Source of the DNA: an uncultured Tenacibaculum sp. | GTDB lineage: Bacteria > Bacteroidota > Bacteroidia > Flavobacteriales > Flavobacteriaceae | NCBI GenBank assembly: GCA_947501615.1 | Contig: CANMWK010000004.1 | Location: forward strand, 124,001 to 188,000 | Length of the DNA stretch: 64,000 nucleotides | Reading direction: 5' to 3' | Shown: positions 46,324-54,504 of the stretch, in pieces | How the letters are laid out: the number at the start of each line of letters is the position of its first letter | Position numbering within the stretch: the stretch's first letter is position 1 | The notes under the pieces: generated by a model | The model's database searches: none | Told to the model about the DNA's origin: nothing | The model's input: only the letters and a program-made list of their open reading frames with translations | Position numbers and translations under genes: made by a program

Positions 46324-46695
46324 TCAATCTCTTATCAGTTTATCTGTCAAAACCTGTCCATCAACATCAAAGTTATATTCGAAAGTATAATTTCCATTCT
46401 CCAGTAATTTTTCTCCAACAAAATCAATCGGAATCCAACCAAATTGTTTATCGTTAATTGTTATATCAACTTTTCCATAAGAATATTGATTTTCAAATGT
46501 TTTGTATTCTGTTTTCTCTCCAGGTTCAAGACTTCCAAAATTCACATCATTGTACGTCACATTTTCAAACCTTACTTCACTAATATTCGCTAATCTAATT
46601 TTAACTTGATTAGTTTCATTTATTAAATCATCGTTATTTGAACAAGAGAAAACACTTAACATTGATAACGTTAATAATATTAATTTAAGTTTCAT
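46324..46695 (-). CDS. Small surface lipoprotein, hypothetical
   Basis: A 123-residue lipoprotein (LSVFSC, Cys18) followed by SNNDD, which resembles the acidic export signal used to flip lipoproteins to the outer leaflet in Bacteroidota. The mature part looks like a single beta-sandwich (NISEVRFENVTYNDVNFGSLEPG, YTFEYNFDVDGQVLT). No homologous family recognised. It stands alone between two gaps of 247 and 279 bp. Confidence 0.65.
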   Translation of the reverse strand: MKLKLILLTLSMLSVFSCSNNDDLINETNQVKIRLANISEVRFENVTYNDVNFGSLEPGEKTEYKTFENQYSYGKVDITINDKQFGWIPIDFVGEKLLENGNYTFEYNFDVDGQVLTDKLIRD

Positions 46696-46974
46696 TTTTT
46701 ATGTTTTTATTATTTAGTTAGATGGATAAATTAATAAAAGGTTGCGTGATTTATTTATTAATATTTCGCTTAGCACATAACAAAAATCTTAAAATCATGT
46801 TACATAAATGATGTATTTCAAACTAATACTTATTCAAATTTACATCTAATTTGATAACTGTTAAAGGCAATCTTAAACCTTTTTGTTTCACTCTTAAGCG
46901 CTATATTTTTATACTGTGTTTGTTAATCATTTTTATTACGCTTTTAATTATTCACTTTGTTGTGTGTTCGTTTT

Positions 46975-47487
46975 TTATTCCGAAATATCAATTATTTCTA
47001 AATTCTGTTCAACAATTTGTTTTTTGGTTCTTCTTTCATTTATTCTACTCTGAATAACTTTAGAAGTTCTTTCAGTTAATCCGTCTTCACTTTCTTGTGA
47101 TATAATCAAATGAATTTTCTTTTCTCCTTTTTTACGATTCTCAATTTCATTTAAATAAATTCTTAATAATTCAATCCGCCACATTTCTTCCATCTCTCCA
47201 AATTCCTCCATAATAATGAGTGAATTATTTTCAGATATCCAATCCCAATGAAAATCTAAAATTTGATTCCCATTATAGCTTTTTGCATCATACCAAGGTT
47301 CATATAGTTTTTCCTTTTTTACAAAATTATAATATTCATCAAATAGTTTCATATTTGAAGGAAAGCGAAATACCTCAAAATTCACACCTACAATTAAATC
47401 ATTAATAAACTTGTGTCTGTCAATTTCTGATTTCCCAATAATCAAAAGGTGTTTTTTATTTAATGTTTTTTTAGCTTTCTCAATCAT
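46975..47487 (-). CDS. Hypothetical protein with degenerate P-loop NTPase features
   Basis: A 170-residue cytosolic protein. HLLIIGKSEIDRHKFINDLI resembles a P-loop strand and loop but lacks GxxxxGK[ST]; NSLIIMEEFGEMEE resembles a Walker B strand, and IHLIISQESEDGLTERTSKVIQSRI resembles a sensor region of AAA/ATP-binding folds. It could be a NTPase-fold protein that no longer hydrolyses ATP. No neighbour is cotranscribed with it (73 bp and 279 bp gaps). Not recognised further. Confidence 0.6.
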   Translation of the reverse strand: MIEKAKKTLNKKHLLIIGKSEIDRHKFINDLIVGVNFEVFRFPSNMKLFDEYYNFVKKEKLYEPWYDAKSYNGNQILDFHWDWISENNSLIIMEEFGEMEEMWRIELLRIYLNEIENRKKGEKKIHLIISQESEDGLTERTSKVIQSRINERRTKKQIVEQNLEIIDISE

Positions 47488-47559
47488 ATTTTGTATGATA
47501 TTATTACGTTTTTAAGTTGTGAAAAAACTAGCTTTTGCACTACATATTCTTTTACCTTT

Positions 47560-48321
47560 TTATTCTTGTCCATCTATATTTAACACATAATTCGTGGTAA
47601 ATTTATTTTTTCGTTTATCAAAATTAAGCGTTAGCCAACCTCCCATTCTACCAACATTACACCAAACATCTAGTTTATTCTTTTTAAAGTCATTAATTTC
47701 TATATTCTGATAAATTATGGTAATAACATTCCCAACAGTATAATCTAAATCAGAGAAATCAATAATTTGAAATACAGTATTATCTTTTTTATTTATAATT
47801 TTAAATTTTTCCAATCTAGCTCTCATTTCACCTTTATCTTTTGAGTAACTTCCTATAAAATAAAAATCTTTAAGAGCCTGTAATTGTAAAATATCAATAT
47901 GTTCAAAAAAGTACTCTTCATGAGTATCAATTAATTCTGAATGATATTTTAAATTCAGCGATAACACTTTTTTAGTTGCTACATCAGTCCAATACCCATT
48001 AGATATTTCTTTAGAGAAATCGAACTCTAAAATTGCCGATACTTTACCATTATGACTTTCATAAAGTCGTATCCTATTATCTTTTAAAATACCTTCTAAT
48101 TTGATTGGGTTATTGTATTTGTCGTATTTGTAAACTCCATTAAGATTAAACTCTTTTTTTCCTTTTTCTCCAAAAAAGCCTTCTGTAACTTGAATTGATA
48201 GTGTTATTGGATATTTCCCTAATGTTCCTTTATAATTATAACATGTATACCAGCCTGCATAGGATTTAGTTAGTCCTAACAGGACTAAAATAACCATTAA
48301 TAAAAAATGTTTTTGCTTCAT
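47560..48321 (-). CDS. Hypothetical secreted protein
   Basis: A 253-residue exported protein with a cleavable signal peptide (LLMVILVLLGLTKSYAG). The mature part is beta-rich: YTCYNYKGTLGKYPITLSIQ, GVYKYDKYNNPIKLEGIL and NKFTTNYVLNIDG suggest a small all-beta lipocalin-like or repeated sheet fold. It has two Cys (near residues 27 and 210). No family recognised and no partner near it. Confidence 0.6.
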   Translation of the reverse strand: MKQKHFLLMVILVLLGLTKSYAGWYTCYNYKGTLGKYPITLSIQVTEGFFGEKGKKEFNLNGVYKYDKYNNPIKLEGILKDNRIRLYESHNGKVSAILEFDFSKEISNGYWTDVATKKVLSLNLKYHSELIDTHEEYFFEHIDILQLQALKDFYFIGSYSKDKGEMRARLEKFKIINKKDNTVFQIIDFSDLDYTVGNVITIIYQNIEINDFKKNKLDVWCNVGRMGGWLTLNFDKRKNKFTTNYVLNIDGQE

Positions 48322-48406
48322 GATTTTTTTATGTTGAGCAATTTAGTCCGAAAGATTACATCTGTAAGCAATTAATTACAAACTTTGTGTTTATTGGATT
48401 TAATCT

Positions 48407-49306
48407 TTATTCTCTTATTTTGATTGTTTCAGTAAAATATTTCTTAAAAAAACCTTTCTTATTTAAGAACATCAATAATATTAAAATTAATATGTAAATA
48501 AAAATTCCTGTGTAATCGTAAATCCAAGAAGGGAAGTTTGAAATTTTAATATTGTATACGCCTCCTACTTTCCAGTTTGTTCCAAAGAATGTAAAATTAA
48601 CCCAATTCACACCACTGTGGACTCCAACCACTAGCCAAATAGATCGAGAATAAAAATATAAGAGAGAAAAAACATAGGAAAAACCGAAAAGACTTATAAA
48701 ATAATGCGTGTTAAATTCCCGTGTTATAAAATGTCCAAGTGTAAATATTAACCCCATTATTATGAATATAATATGCGGATTTATGTAGTTTTTTAATTTT
48801 TCAATGGGATATACACGCGTGCTCAACTCTTCTATAAAAGAGTTCCACAGAATAAAACCAAGAATAAAATATGCATAATATCCAATATAAGTAAGAGGTG
48901 AAATATTGTTAGGAATGGCTATACGAGTTATTTCTATTGTTTCTGCATTTAAACCATAAATAATATTCTTAATACCTATTATGAATATTCCTAATAGAAA
49001 ACCAAAGAATAAATCTCGTCTAACTTTAGCACTAAACCCAAGTTGTCTTAATGGTTTTTTATGAATGTATTTTTGTGCTAACCAAACTATTGCAATCGAA
49101 CAGAACCCAAACAAAAAGAAGAAGAACACGACACCCAAACTTGGTTTAAAGTTTAGACCCGTATTCTCTTTAATATTTATTCCTAATAGAGCTGCAAGCT
49201 TTACTAACGGTAACATAATGGCAACAGAAAGGAAGGTAACAAAAAACACTATTAATATTTTAAAAAACAGACATTTGAAATGTCTTTTTTGAATTAGTTT
49301 TGTCAT
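48407..49306 (-). CDS. CPBP-family intramembrane glutamic endopeptidase
   Basis: A 299-residue polytopic membrane protease of the CPBP (Abi/CAAX) family, with about seven hydrophobic helices. The three active motifs are intact: EELSTR within SFIEELSTRVY (EExxxR), FTLGH (FxxxH) and HSGVN (HxxxN). Families members cleave CAAX-like proteins in eukaryotes and in bacteria are linked to bacteriocin maturation or self-immunity, or anti-sigma-factor processing. Neighbours are an AraC regulator upstream (43 bp) and a secreted hypothetical protein downstream; the AraC gene may cotranscribe with it. Confidence 0.87.
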   Translation of the reverse strand: MTKLIQKRHFKCLFFKILIVFFVTFLSVAIMLPLVKLAALLGINIKENTGLNFKPSLGVVFFFFLFGFCSIAIVWLAQKYIHKKPLRQLGFSAKVRRDLFFGFLLGIFIIGIKNIIYGLNAETIEITRIAIPNNISPLTYIGYYAYFILGFILWNSFIEELSTRVYPIEKLKNYINPHIIFIIMGLIFTLGHFITREFNTHYFISLFGFSYVFSLLYFYSRSIWLVVGVHSGVNWVNFTFFGTNWKVGGVYNIKISNFPSWIYDYTGIFIYILILILLMFLNKKGFFKKYFTETIKIRE

Positions 49307-49349
49307 TTAACAAAAGTATTTCATCTAATTAAAATAAAATAGTATGAAA

Positions 49350-50135
49350 CTAACCTTTCAATATGTTTTTAAATTTAGTGGGGGATATGGTTAAATGTTT
49401 TTTGAATACTCTATTAAAATGACTTTGGTCAAAGTAACCATTATCTAAAGCAATATTTCCTATTTTTTGATTAGAATTAATCATTTCTTGAATCGTGTTT
49501 TCTAATCTCATTTTTTCAAGATATTCTGATAGTTTGTATCCTGTTCTTTCTTTAAACTTTCGAATAATATAGTTTGGGTGTAATTGAAATTCCTTAGTGA
49601 GATTATCTAGTGAAATATTTTTAGTTGGGTTGTCATGAATATAATTTTTAACATCGTTAATCCACTTTAATTTTCCCTTTACATCATTGCATTCAAAATA
49701 ATCTAAGACCGTTTCAAAACATATCACATTGATAATGTCGTTATCCGTTCCTTTATTGATCTCAACAAGAAGTCTAGAGATATTAATTGAAATTTGTTTT
49801 TCAAATTCAATAGAAGGAAATTTGAAATTGTTCGTTGTAGCAAATAATTCTGAATTACTGAACTCTAAATTCAAGCAAACACTCTTATTCGCATTGAATT
49901 CATTTGAGTGCTCATAGTTAGCGCTTCGGTAGAGTATGGTACCCGAATTAACGATTCTTTTTTTAAAGCTTTTCTCTGTATAATTACCTAATAACAGTAA
50001 GCATAAATATGGCATATCATGGCTGTGATTTGGAATTAATTCTTCATTAGTGTGTTGTGTTATTGAAACATTAAAGTTTTCAGTACCAATATTCTTTTGT
50101 TTTATTCCATAATATATGTTTTGCATTTTGTTCAT
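49350..50135 (-). CDS. AraC family transcriptional regulator
   Basis: A 261-residue regulator: N-terminal cupin-like sensory domain (about 15-115) and C-terminal double helix-turn-helix AraC domain (about 160-261). The latter shows ISLDNLTKEFQLHPNYIIRKFKERTGYKLSEYLEKMRLE and IGNIALDNGYFDQSHFNRVFKKHLTISPTKFK, with the canonical FxDQSHFxRxFKK block. The ligand is unknown. The gene is 43 bp upstream of the CPBP protease gene and may control it. Upstream region contains a copy of the 31-bp repeat. Confidence 0.88.
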   Translation of the reverse strand: MNKMQNIYYGIKQKNIGTENFNVSITQHTNEELIPNHSHDMPYLCLLLLGNYTEKSFKKRIVNSGTILYRSANYEHSNEFNANKSVCLNLEFSNSELFATTNNFKFPSIEFEKQISINISRLLVEINKGTDNDIINVICFETVLDYFECNDVKGKLKWINDVKNYIHDNPTKNISLDNLTKEFQLHPNYIIRKFKERTGYKLSEYLEKMRLENTIQEMINSNQKIGNIALDNGYFDQSHFNRVFKKHLTISPTKFKNILKG

Positions 50136-50510
50136 TAGAAATTAATTAAAATGTTGATTATAAGAAACGTATAGAAGAATATTAATTCTAACTTCACATT
50201 TATAGCTAGCCTAAATTTTTATATTTATTTGCCTTTTCAATTGTAAACACCAAATTTTATATTTGATGACTTTGAAAATAAAAATAAGCCTTTTGGATAA
50301 AAAACATCATCTTATGTTTTTTATGTTATATCTGTTGTACAAGTTATCAATAATGATTAACATTTATGTATAAAACGAATAAACCTTTCTTAAAAAGGCT
50401 TATTTCGTATTATTTTAATAAAAAAACTATGGGTACGTATTACAGTTATTTTTTGTTTTTCGTAAAATTACAAACCTGTATAATGATTTATTTTACTAGA
50501 GCACGTTACT
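50136..50510. other. Intergenic region related to that at 52115-52432
   Basis: No ORF seen. It holds a bulged hairpin at about 50373-50411 (arms ACGAATAAACCTTT / AAAGGCTTATTTCGT, one mismatch and one bulge), which on the minus strand is followed by TTTTAT and could terminate the NTF2 gene, and the 31-bp exact repeat at 50423-50453 shared with 52365-52395. Confidence 0.5.
50423..50453 (+). repeat. 31-bp exact repeat, copy 1
   Basis: Exactly 31 bp (containing ATGGGTACGTATTACAGTTA) identical with 52365-52395. Both copies lie about 250-310 bp upstream of a minus-strand regulator gene (AraC here, Crp/Fnr there), just beyond the stop of an unrelated minus-strand gene. Confidence 0.8.
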
Positions 50511-51449
50511 TTATAATATTTCTAGTGTATATTCACTCAATTTTAATTGTCCATCTTCTTCAATTAGTGTCCAATTTGTGATATTACTCAGTGTCATTTT
50601 TCCCATTTCTTTTATTTCTCCTTCAAAGTTTAAAACAAAAGTTACTTTAAATCCTTTATCGGATTTAGATACAGAAATATTCGATGGACTATGTATTGAA
50701 TAATTTTGGCTTTCTTTTTGGGCTATCAAAAATGATTTTAACCCAGCTTTGTCCTTTATCATATTACCTAAAATATTTACGTTTAATGCATGATCGCTAG
50801 TAAGTCTCATCAATTCATCTGCGTCACCTGCATCAATATTTGCAAACCAATTATGTACAAACGCTTTGGCATCTGTAAAGGAAAAATCGCCTTTTTTGGT
50901 ACTTCTAATATTTTCCTTTGTGCTCATTTTCGGTGTTCCTTGAAGAGCTACTTTATACGCAACAACTTTCTTCAAATCTCCACTAGGATCAAGTTTGGTT
51001 TTTAAATTAGTGGCTAAACGCATTCTACCGATAAAGTTCATCTGAACAATATTTCCATTTGCTTGTAAAGCATGATAGGTATGTGGGCAAATGATTTCAT
51101 AATTGTTTTCATCAATTTTATACACAGATATTTCATTGATCATATGTGTAGATTCTTTGATATAAGAAAAAGTTTCTTCTGCATATTTGACTAACTCATC
51201 TACACTATTCAAAGTTGTAGTAGGGTACACAAATTCTACCGTGTTATCCGGTAAAAAAGGTTTAAGTTCTTTCATATTTGTACCCTTATCAAAACGACTG
51301 TACCAAGCATATACAAATGATTTAATTTCGTTTTCTGTCTTTTTTCTTACCTGTTCTGTATTCATTTTGTTTATTGTTTTAGTAGAGTTTTGCACATATA
51401 AGTTTAAGCTTAAAAACAATCCTCCAATTAGTACTACTGATTTATACAT
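50511..51449 (-). CDS. Secreted protein with two NTF2/SnoaL-like domains
   Basis: Started at the ATG at 51449, which gives a signal peptide (MYKSVVLIGGLFLSLNLYVQ); the frame from 51512 adds 21 nonhydrophobic residues. The 312-residue product has two NTF2-like domains (about 30-155: IKSFVYAWYSRFDKGTNM; about 178-312: AKAFVHNWFANIDAGDADEL). These cone-shaped domains bind small ligands or act as hydratases. It follows the Crp/Fnr regulator by 92 bp in the same direction and is a probable target. Confidence 0.78.
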   Translation of the reverse strand: MYKSVVLIGGLFLSLNLYVQNSTKTINKMNTEQVRKKTENEIKSFVYAWYSRFDKGTNMKELKPFLPDNTVEFVYPTTTLNSVDELVKYAEETFSYIKESTHMINEISVYKIDENNYEIICPHTYHALQANGNIVQMNFIGRMRLATNLKTKLDPSGDLKKVVAYKVALQGTPKMSTKENIRSTKKGDFSFTDAKAFVHNWFANIDAGDADELMRLTSDHALNVNILGNMIKDKAGLKSFLIAQKESQNYSIHSPSNISVSKSDKGFKVTFVLNFEGEIKEMGKMTLSNITNWTLIEEDGQLKLSEYTLEIL

Positions 51450-51541
51450 TTCATAATCGTTTGAAATTAATAGTACAAAAGTCTGACAAGTGTGTTTTTT
51501 TTCACTTGCCAAATGGCAATAAATACAAAAAAGATCATTTT

Positions 51542-52114
51542 TTAGAGAGAGGCAATAGCTTTTCTGATTCTGCTTAATGAAAATGGGGTCATACCTAAAT
51601 ACGAAGCAATATGGTTTAGTGCAACTCGTTGTGCTATATTGGGGTAAGAGTTGATGAATTTTAAATAGGCACTTTTTGAATCGATGTTAATTAAACTACG
51701 TTGAAAGCTGGTCTTTTTGATTAAAACTTCGTTTAATATTTTTTGAATTGTATTTTCCCAATGTGGAATTTGCACAGAAAATAAATCCCAAGATTCCCTA
51801 TTTATCAATAAAATTGTACAATCTGTTTCTGCCTGAATACTACCAGCACTTAGGGAAAATTCAAAAAAACTAGTTGCATTTCCTACAAATTCGTTTTCAG
51901 CCATAAAATGAGCGGTAATTTCCTCACCTTCAGGATTGTAAAAAAAATATCTAAATACCCCCGAAGTGATCAATCCTACTTGGTTACTTCTTTTTCCACT
52001 TTGCAAAAAATAATCTTTGGCTTTAAAGTTGGCTTGTTCTGTATGTTTGTCCAACAATCTTTTTTCATCTTCAGTTAATATTTTATACTGATTTATAAAC
52101 TCAGATAATATCAT
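51542..52114 (-). CDS. Crp/Fnr family transcriptional regulator
   Basis: A 190-residue regulator with an N-terminal cyclic-nucleotide-binding-like beta-roll (about 15-120; FLQSGKRSNQVGLITSGVFRYFFY, GEEITAHFM) and a C-terminal helix-turn-helix (about 155-185; VALNHIASYLGMTPFSLSRIRKA). No Cys cluster for an Fe-S centre is visible, so it is not a classic Fnr. The CNB pocket looks altered, so cAMP binding is doubtful. It precedes the double NTF2 gene. The upstream region carries the second copy of the 31-bp repeat. Confidence 0.87.
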   Translation of the reverse strand: MILSEFINQYKILTEDEKRLLDKHTEQANFKAKDYFLQSGKRSNQVGLITSGVFRYFFYNPEGEEITAHFMAENEFVGNATSFFEFSLSAGSIQAETDCTILLINRESWDLFSVQIPHWENTIQKILNEVLIKKTSFQRSLINIDSKSAYLKFINSYPNIAQRVALNHIASYLGMTPFSLSRIRKAIASL

Positions 52115-52432
52115 TTAATGTCATTAATTTTTGTTTGTTGAAGTTATAAAATACTAATTAACAAATCATTAAAAAATACTTAACGCTTACTTTACATTTA
52201 TAACTAATCCAAATATAATGCTTTGTGTTTATCCTCAGTATTGAAAAATCAAATTTTATAATGGATAAAAAATAACATCTCTAATAAACTTAAATCGCTT
52301 TATACTTTTATTCAATAGCTCAACTATACAAATTATAATTAATTTTCTACTTGTGTAAGTGATTAAAACTATGGGTACGTATTACAGTTATTTTTGTTGT
52401 AAATAATTTTTTACTTTTAGAATGCATTAAAA
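52115..52432. other. Intergenic region upstream of the Crp/Fnr gene
   Basis: No ORF. Resembles the AraC upstream region (50136-50510): both carry the 31-bp repeat and, near the promoter, a similar ACATTTATA...CTA(A/G)(T/C)C element. The similarity outside these stretches is weak. Confidence 0.45.
52365..52395 (+). repeat. 31-bp exact repeat, copy 2
   Basis: Identical to 50423-50453. See that entry. It lies 38 bp beyond the stop of the GNAT gene. Confidence 0.8.
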
Positions 52433-52864
52433 TTATAAATACAGTTCAAAATTATAGCCTAAAATTTGATAACCTTGATTATAATAAAACTTATGAGATC
52501 TATGATTTTGAGTATATGTATTTAATCCAATAGATTGATAATTATTTTCTTGAGACCAGTTTTTTATAGAATCAATAAAGAACTTTCCATAACCTTTAGA
52601 CTGAATTTTTGTGTCTATTATTACATTATCTAATTCTAATCTTTTTCCACAATGTATTCTAACACTTGTCCAAACACTTGAAATTCCAATTAATTCTTCA
52701 TCAAGAAAAAGTCCAAAACATTTGTAATTAGGTTGTTCAATCATTTCATGAAATCTATTTTCAATAATCGAAATTTCTTTTTCTGGATTCAATTGTTTAA
52801 GTAATGCTAAACATCTATTTTGATAGTCTACAGGGTCTATAATTTTCGAATTAATCTTTTTCAT
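52433..52864 (-). CDS. GNAT family N-acetyltransferase
   Basis: A 143-residue GNAT acetyltransferase. The acetyl-CoA-binding motif A is seen as LDNVIIDTKIQSKGYGKFFIDSIKNWSQ with the QSKGYGK (Q/RxxGxG/A) loop, and the C-terminal motif B has YYNQGYQILGYNF. Length is typical. Substrate unknown. It is 43 bp downstream of the ArsR-type regulator gene in the same orientation, so the two form an operon controlled by that repressor. Confidence 0.85.
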   Translation of the reverse strand: MKKINSKIIDPVDYQNRCLALLKQLNPEKEISIIENRFHEMIEQPNYKCFGLFLDEELIGISSVWTSVRIHCGKRLELDNVIIDTKIQSKGYGKFFIDSIKNWSQENNYQSIGLNTYTQNHRSHKFYYNQGYQILGYNFELYL

Positions 52865-52907
52865 TTCTATATATCTATAATTATCGATTTGTTTAAATTT
52901 TAAAAAA

Positions 52908-53213
52908 CTATTTAGTTAAAAACTGGGTGTATTCATTTATAATTTTTTCATTCCTTTTTAAATAAGACCATTTACCGTGTCTTGTAGAAATAAGAAGTCC
53001 ACACTTCTCCATATTAGTTAAATAAAATGATATTGTGGATTGTGATAAACCCGATTTTTCATGAATATAAGATACGCAAACCCCATCATTAAAATGTTTA
53101 AGAGTTTCGTGAGGCGGAAAATTTTTTTCAGGTTCTTTTAACCATTCTAAAATTTCCAATCTAATAGTATTAGATAAACACTTTCCTATTTCAGTTGCTA
53201 ACTTTAAATTCAC
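52908..53213 (-). CDS. ArsR family winged-helix regulator
   Basis: A 101-residue ArsR-type repressor. The winged HTH is seen as LSNTIRLEILEWLK and VSYIHEKSGLSQSTISFYLTNMEKCGLLISTRHGKWSYLKR. There is no typical CxCxxC metal motif in helix alpha3; Cys residues sit at about 13 (KCLSN), 46 (GVCVSY) and 71 (EKCGLL), so metal sensing is uncertain. The start is GTG at 53213; no ATG precedes it. A near-perfect 9-bp-arm palindrome ends 10 bp upstream of this start, an obvious autoregulatory operator. The GNAT gene follows by 43 bp. Confidence 0.86.
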   Translation of the reverse strand: MNLKLATEIGKCLSNTIRLEILEWLKEPEKNFPPHETLKHFNDGVCVSYIHEKSGLSQSTISFYLTNMEKCGLLISTRHGKWSYLKRNEKIINEYTQFLTK

Positions 53214-53222
53214 AGTTCAAAT

Positions 53223-53242
53223 ATATCGAAAAATTTCGATAT
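53223..53242. promoter_or_regulatory. ArsR operator palindrome
   Basis: ATATCGAAA-AA-TTTCGATAT has two perfect 9-bp arms, ending 9 bp upstream of the GTG start of the ArsR gene. The position and dyad symmetry fit ArsR-type repressor binding sites. Confidence 0.65.
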
Positions 53243-53382
53243 GAAAATCATATCTATTCTATAAAGGGCTTTTTTTCTTTAAATTCTTGAATTTGTATGA
53301 AGGTTACTAAGCCTAATCTCTATTATTTTTTACCTACACTTTCGAAATGTTTCTTCTATCATAGCAATGTTGAAAACAATTA

Positions 53383-53427
53383 ATGAACTATCTCTATACA
53401 AGCATACGAAGTATCTAATTAAAAATT
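53383..53427 (+). repeat. Partial intergenic repeat (left half)
   Basis: ATGAACTATCTCTATACAAG...GTATCTAATTAAAAATT aligns with the left part of the repeat core at 13112-13261 (minus), 57374 and 63158. The right half is missing. Sits in a 347-bp gap, which also holds the MarR-NTF2 terminator. Confidence 0.55.
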
Positions 53428-53438
53428 GGTGACCAAAC

Positions 53439-53480
53439 AAAAAACTTAGAGCATTTGGTGTTTAATCAAATATCCTAAGT
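53439..53480 (-). terminator. Terminator of the MarR-NTF2 unit
   Basis: On the minus strand ACTTAGGATATTTG and CAAATGCTCTAAGT form a stem (with small internal mismatches) followed by TTTTTTG, about 80 bp after the NTF2 stop codon. Confidence 0.6.
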
Positions 53481-53560
53481 CTTTTATAAAGTATTGATTG
53501 TTATATTTAACAAGCTTAAATCAAGGTCTTCAAACTTGTTAAATTTAGTTGATCGACAGT

Positions 53561-53992
53561 TTATGGAATTAAAATAACATAATCTTGAATTACCAACCAT
53601 TTATTGTTAACTTTCACTAGAGAATAAAAATTTTTTAATGTTGGTTTTCCTGGACTTGTAAGGGTTACTTTTACAGTTGCCATATTTTTTTCGATAAACT
53701 GAAAATCTTCATAATTAGCAGTTCTTTTATATCCTCCAAATTTTTTAGTTTCTATAAAAGAAACATAGGTTGACTTGTCAAGAATAGAGGTATTACTTTT
53801 TTTATTATCATATAAAACTACTCTAAAGTCATTATGCAAATGCGGCTTTAATTTTACGACATCATTTGTGTCTCCCGCATCTATATACGACTGTATTGTT
53901 GATTTCACATCATTGACAGCATTATCCTGTGCATTAGATTGGCAGTACAACAATGTAAAGATTGTTAAAAAAGCAAAAATTCGTTTTTTCAT
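53561..53992 (-). CDS. Secreted NTF2-like (putative lumazine-binding) protein
   Basis: A 143-residue exported protein: signal peptide MKKRIFAFLTIFTLLYCQSNAQ then a single NTF2-like domain (about 25-143; VKSTIQSYIDAGDTNDVVKLKPHLHNDF, NFYSLVKVNNKWLVIQDYV). The fold binds small hydrophobic ligands or acts enzymatically. It lies 50 bp after the MarR gene and carries, just upstream of its start, a near-identical copy of the palindrome that precedes the MarR gene, so it is an evident MarR target. Confidence 0.8.
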   Translation of the reverse strand: MKKRIFAFLTIFTLLYCQSNAQDNAVNDVKSTIQSYIDAGDTNDVVKLKPHLHNDFRVVLYDNKKSNTSILDKSTYVSFIETKKFGGYKRTANYEDFQFIEKNMATVKVTLTSPGKPTLKNFYSLVKVNNKWLVIQDYVILIP

Positions 53993-54014
53993 GATTTTAA
54001 ATTTTATTTATTAA

Positions 54015-54030
54015 AGTTAGCTAGACAACT
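54015..54030. promoter_or_regulatory. MarR-type operator upstream of the NTF2 gene
   Basis: AGTTAGCTAGACAACT, 15 of 16 bases identical to the site upstream of the MarR gene (54489-54504). It is 23 bp before the NTF2 ATG. A third, looser dyad (TTAGCTATCTAA) lies at 54042-54053 in the end of the MarR gene. Confidence 0.6.
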
Positions 54031-54042
54031 AAAAAAGAAAAA

Positions 54043-54468
54043 TTAGCTATCTAAATTTTTTTGAATTTTTTCTAAGATATTTTCTATATTTTTTATTTCT
54101 TCTTGAGACAACTCGTTTAAGCCCTTAAACCGAATTTTCTCAATGGTTGGATATATATCATTAATCATTGTCTTCCCTTTTTTTGATATATTTAATTCAA
54201 CTTTTCTAGAATCTTTGGAAGAAGGTATTTTTGTAATAAGTCCTTTTTTTTCTAAATGATTTACCATTCTTGAAATGGTTGGTTTATCTTTTACTAATAT
54301 TTCTCCAACATCAATTTGATTAATCGATTCATTTTCATTTATTACATTCAATACAAGCCATTGCTCTATTGTAATGTCAATTCCAAGAGACTTAAGTATA
54401 CTTTGACCATATTGTCTAATTTTTCTTGCCGTAAGCTCAATTTGGAAGTAAGTATTTTTATTAATCAT
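54043..54468 (-). CDS. MarR family transcriptional regulator
   Basis: A 141-residue MarR-type winged-HTH repressor. I start at ATG 54468 (MINKNTYF); the frame from 54483 starts with TTG and adds only five residues. HTH blocks: ITIEQWLVLNVINENESINQIDVGEILVKDKPTISRMVNHLEKKGLI and the wing KIPSSKDSRKVELNISKKG. MarR proteins respond to phenolics, oxidants or antibiotics. Its own promoter region holds a palindromic operator (54489-54504), and a sister site lies upstream of the downstream NTF2 gene. Confidence 0.9.
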   Translation of the reverse strand: MINKNTYFQIELTARKIRQYGQSILKSLGIDITIEQWLVLNVINENESINQIDVGEILVKDKPTISRMVNHLEKKGLITKIPSSKDSRKVELNISKKGKTMINDIYPTIEKIRFKGLNELSQEEIKNIENILEKIQKNLDS

Positions 54469-54488
54469 GATGCAAGTATACAAAAAAT

Positions 54489-54504
54489 AGTTAGCTAAAC
54501 AACT
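54489..54504. promoter_or_regulatory. MarR-type autoregulatory operator
   Basis: AGTTAGCTAAACAACT lies inside AAAATAGTT...AACTATTTT (9-bp arms), 20 bp upstream of the MarR ATG. One base differs from the copy upstream of the NTF2 gene. Confidence 0.65.

Noticed and set aside
4688..46792. ACAAAAATCTTAAAAT occurring both near 4688 and near 46777
   Set aside because: A 16-bp AT-rich match without dyad symmetry or common context; compatible with chance in a low-GC genome.
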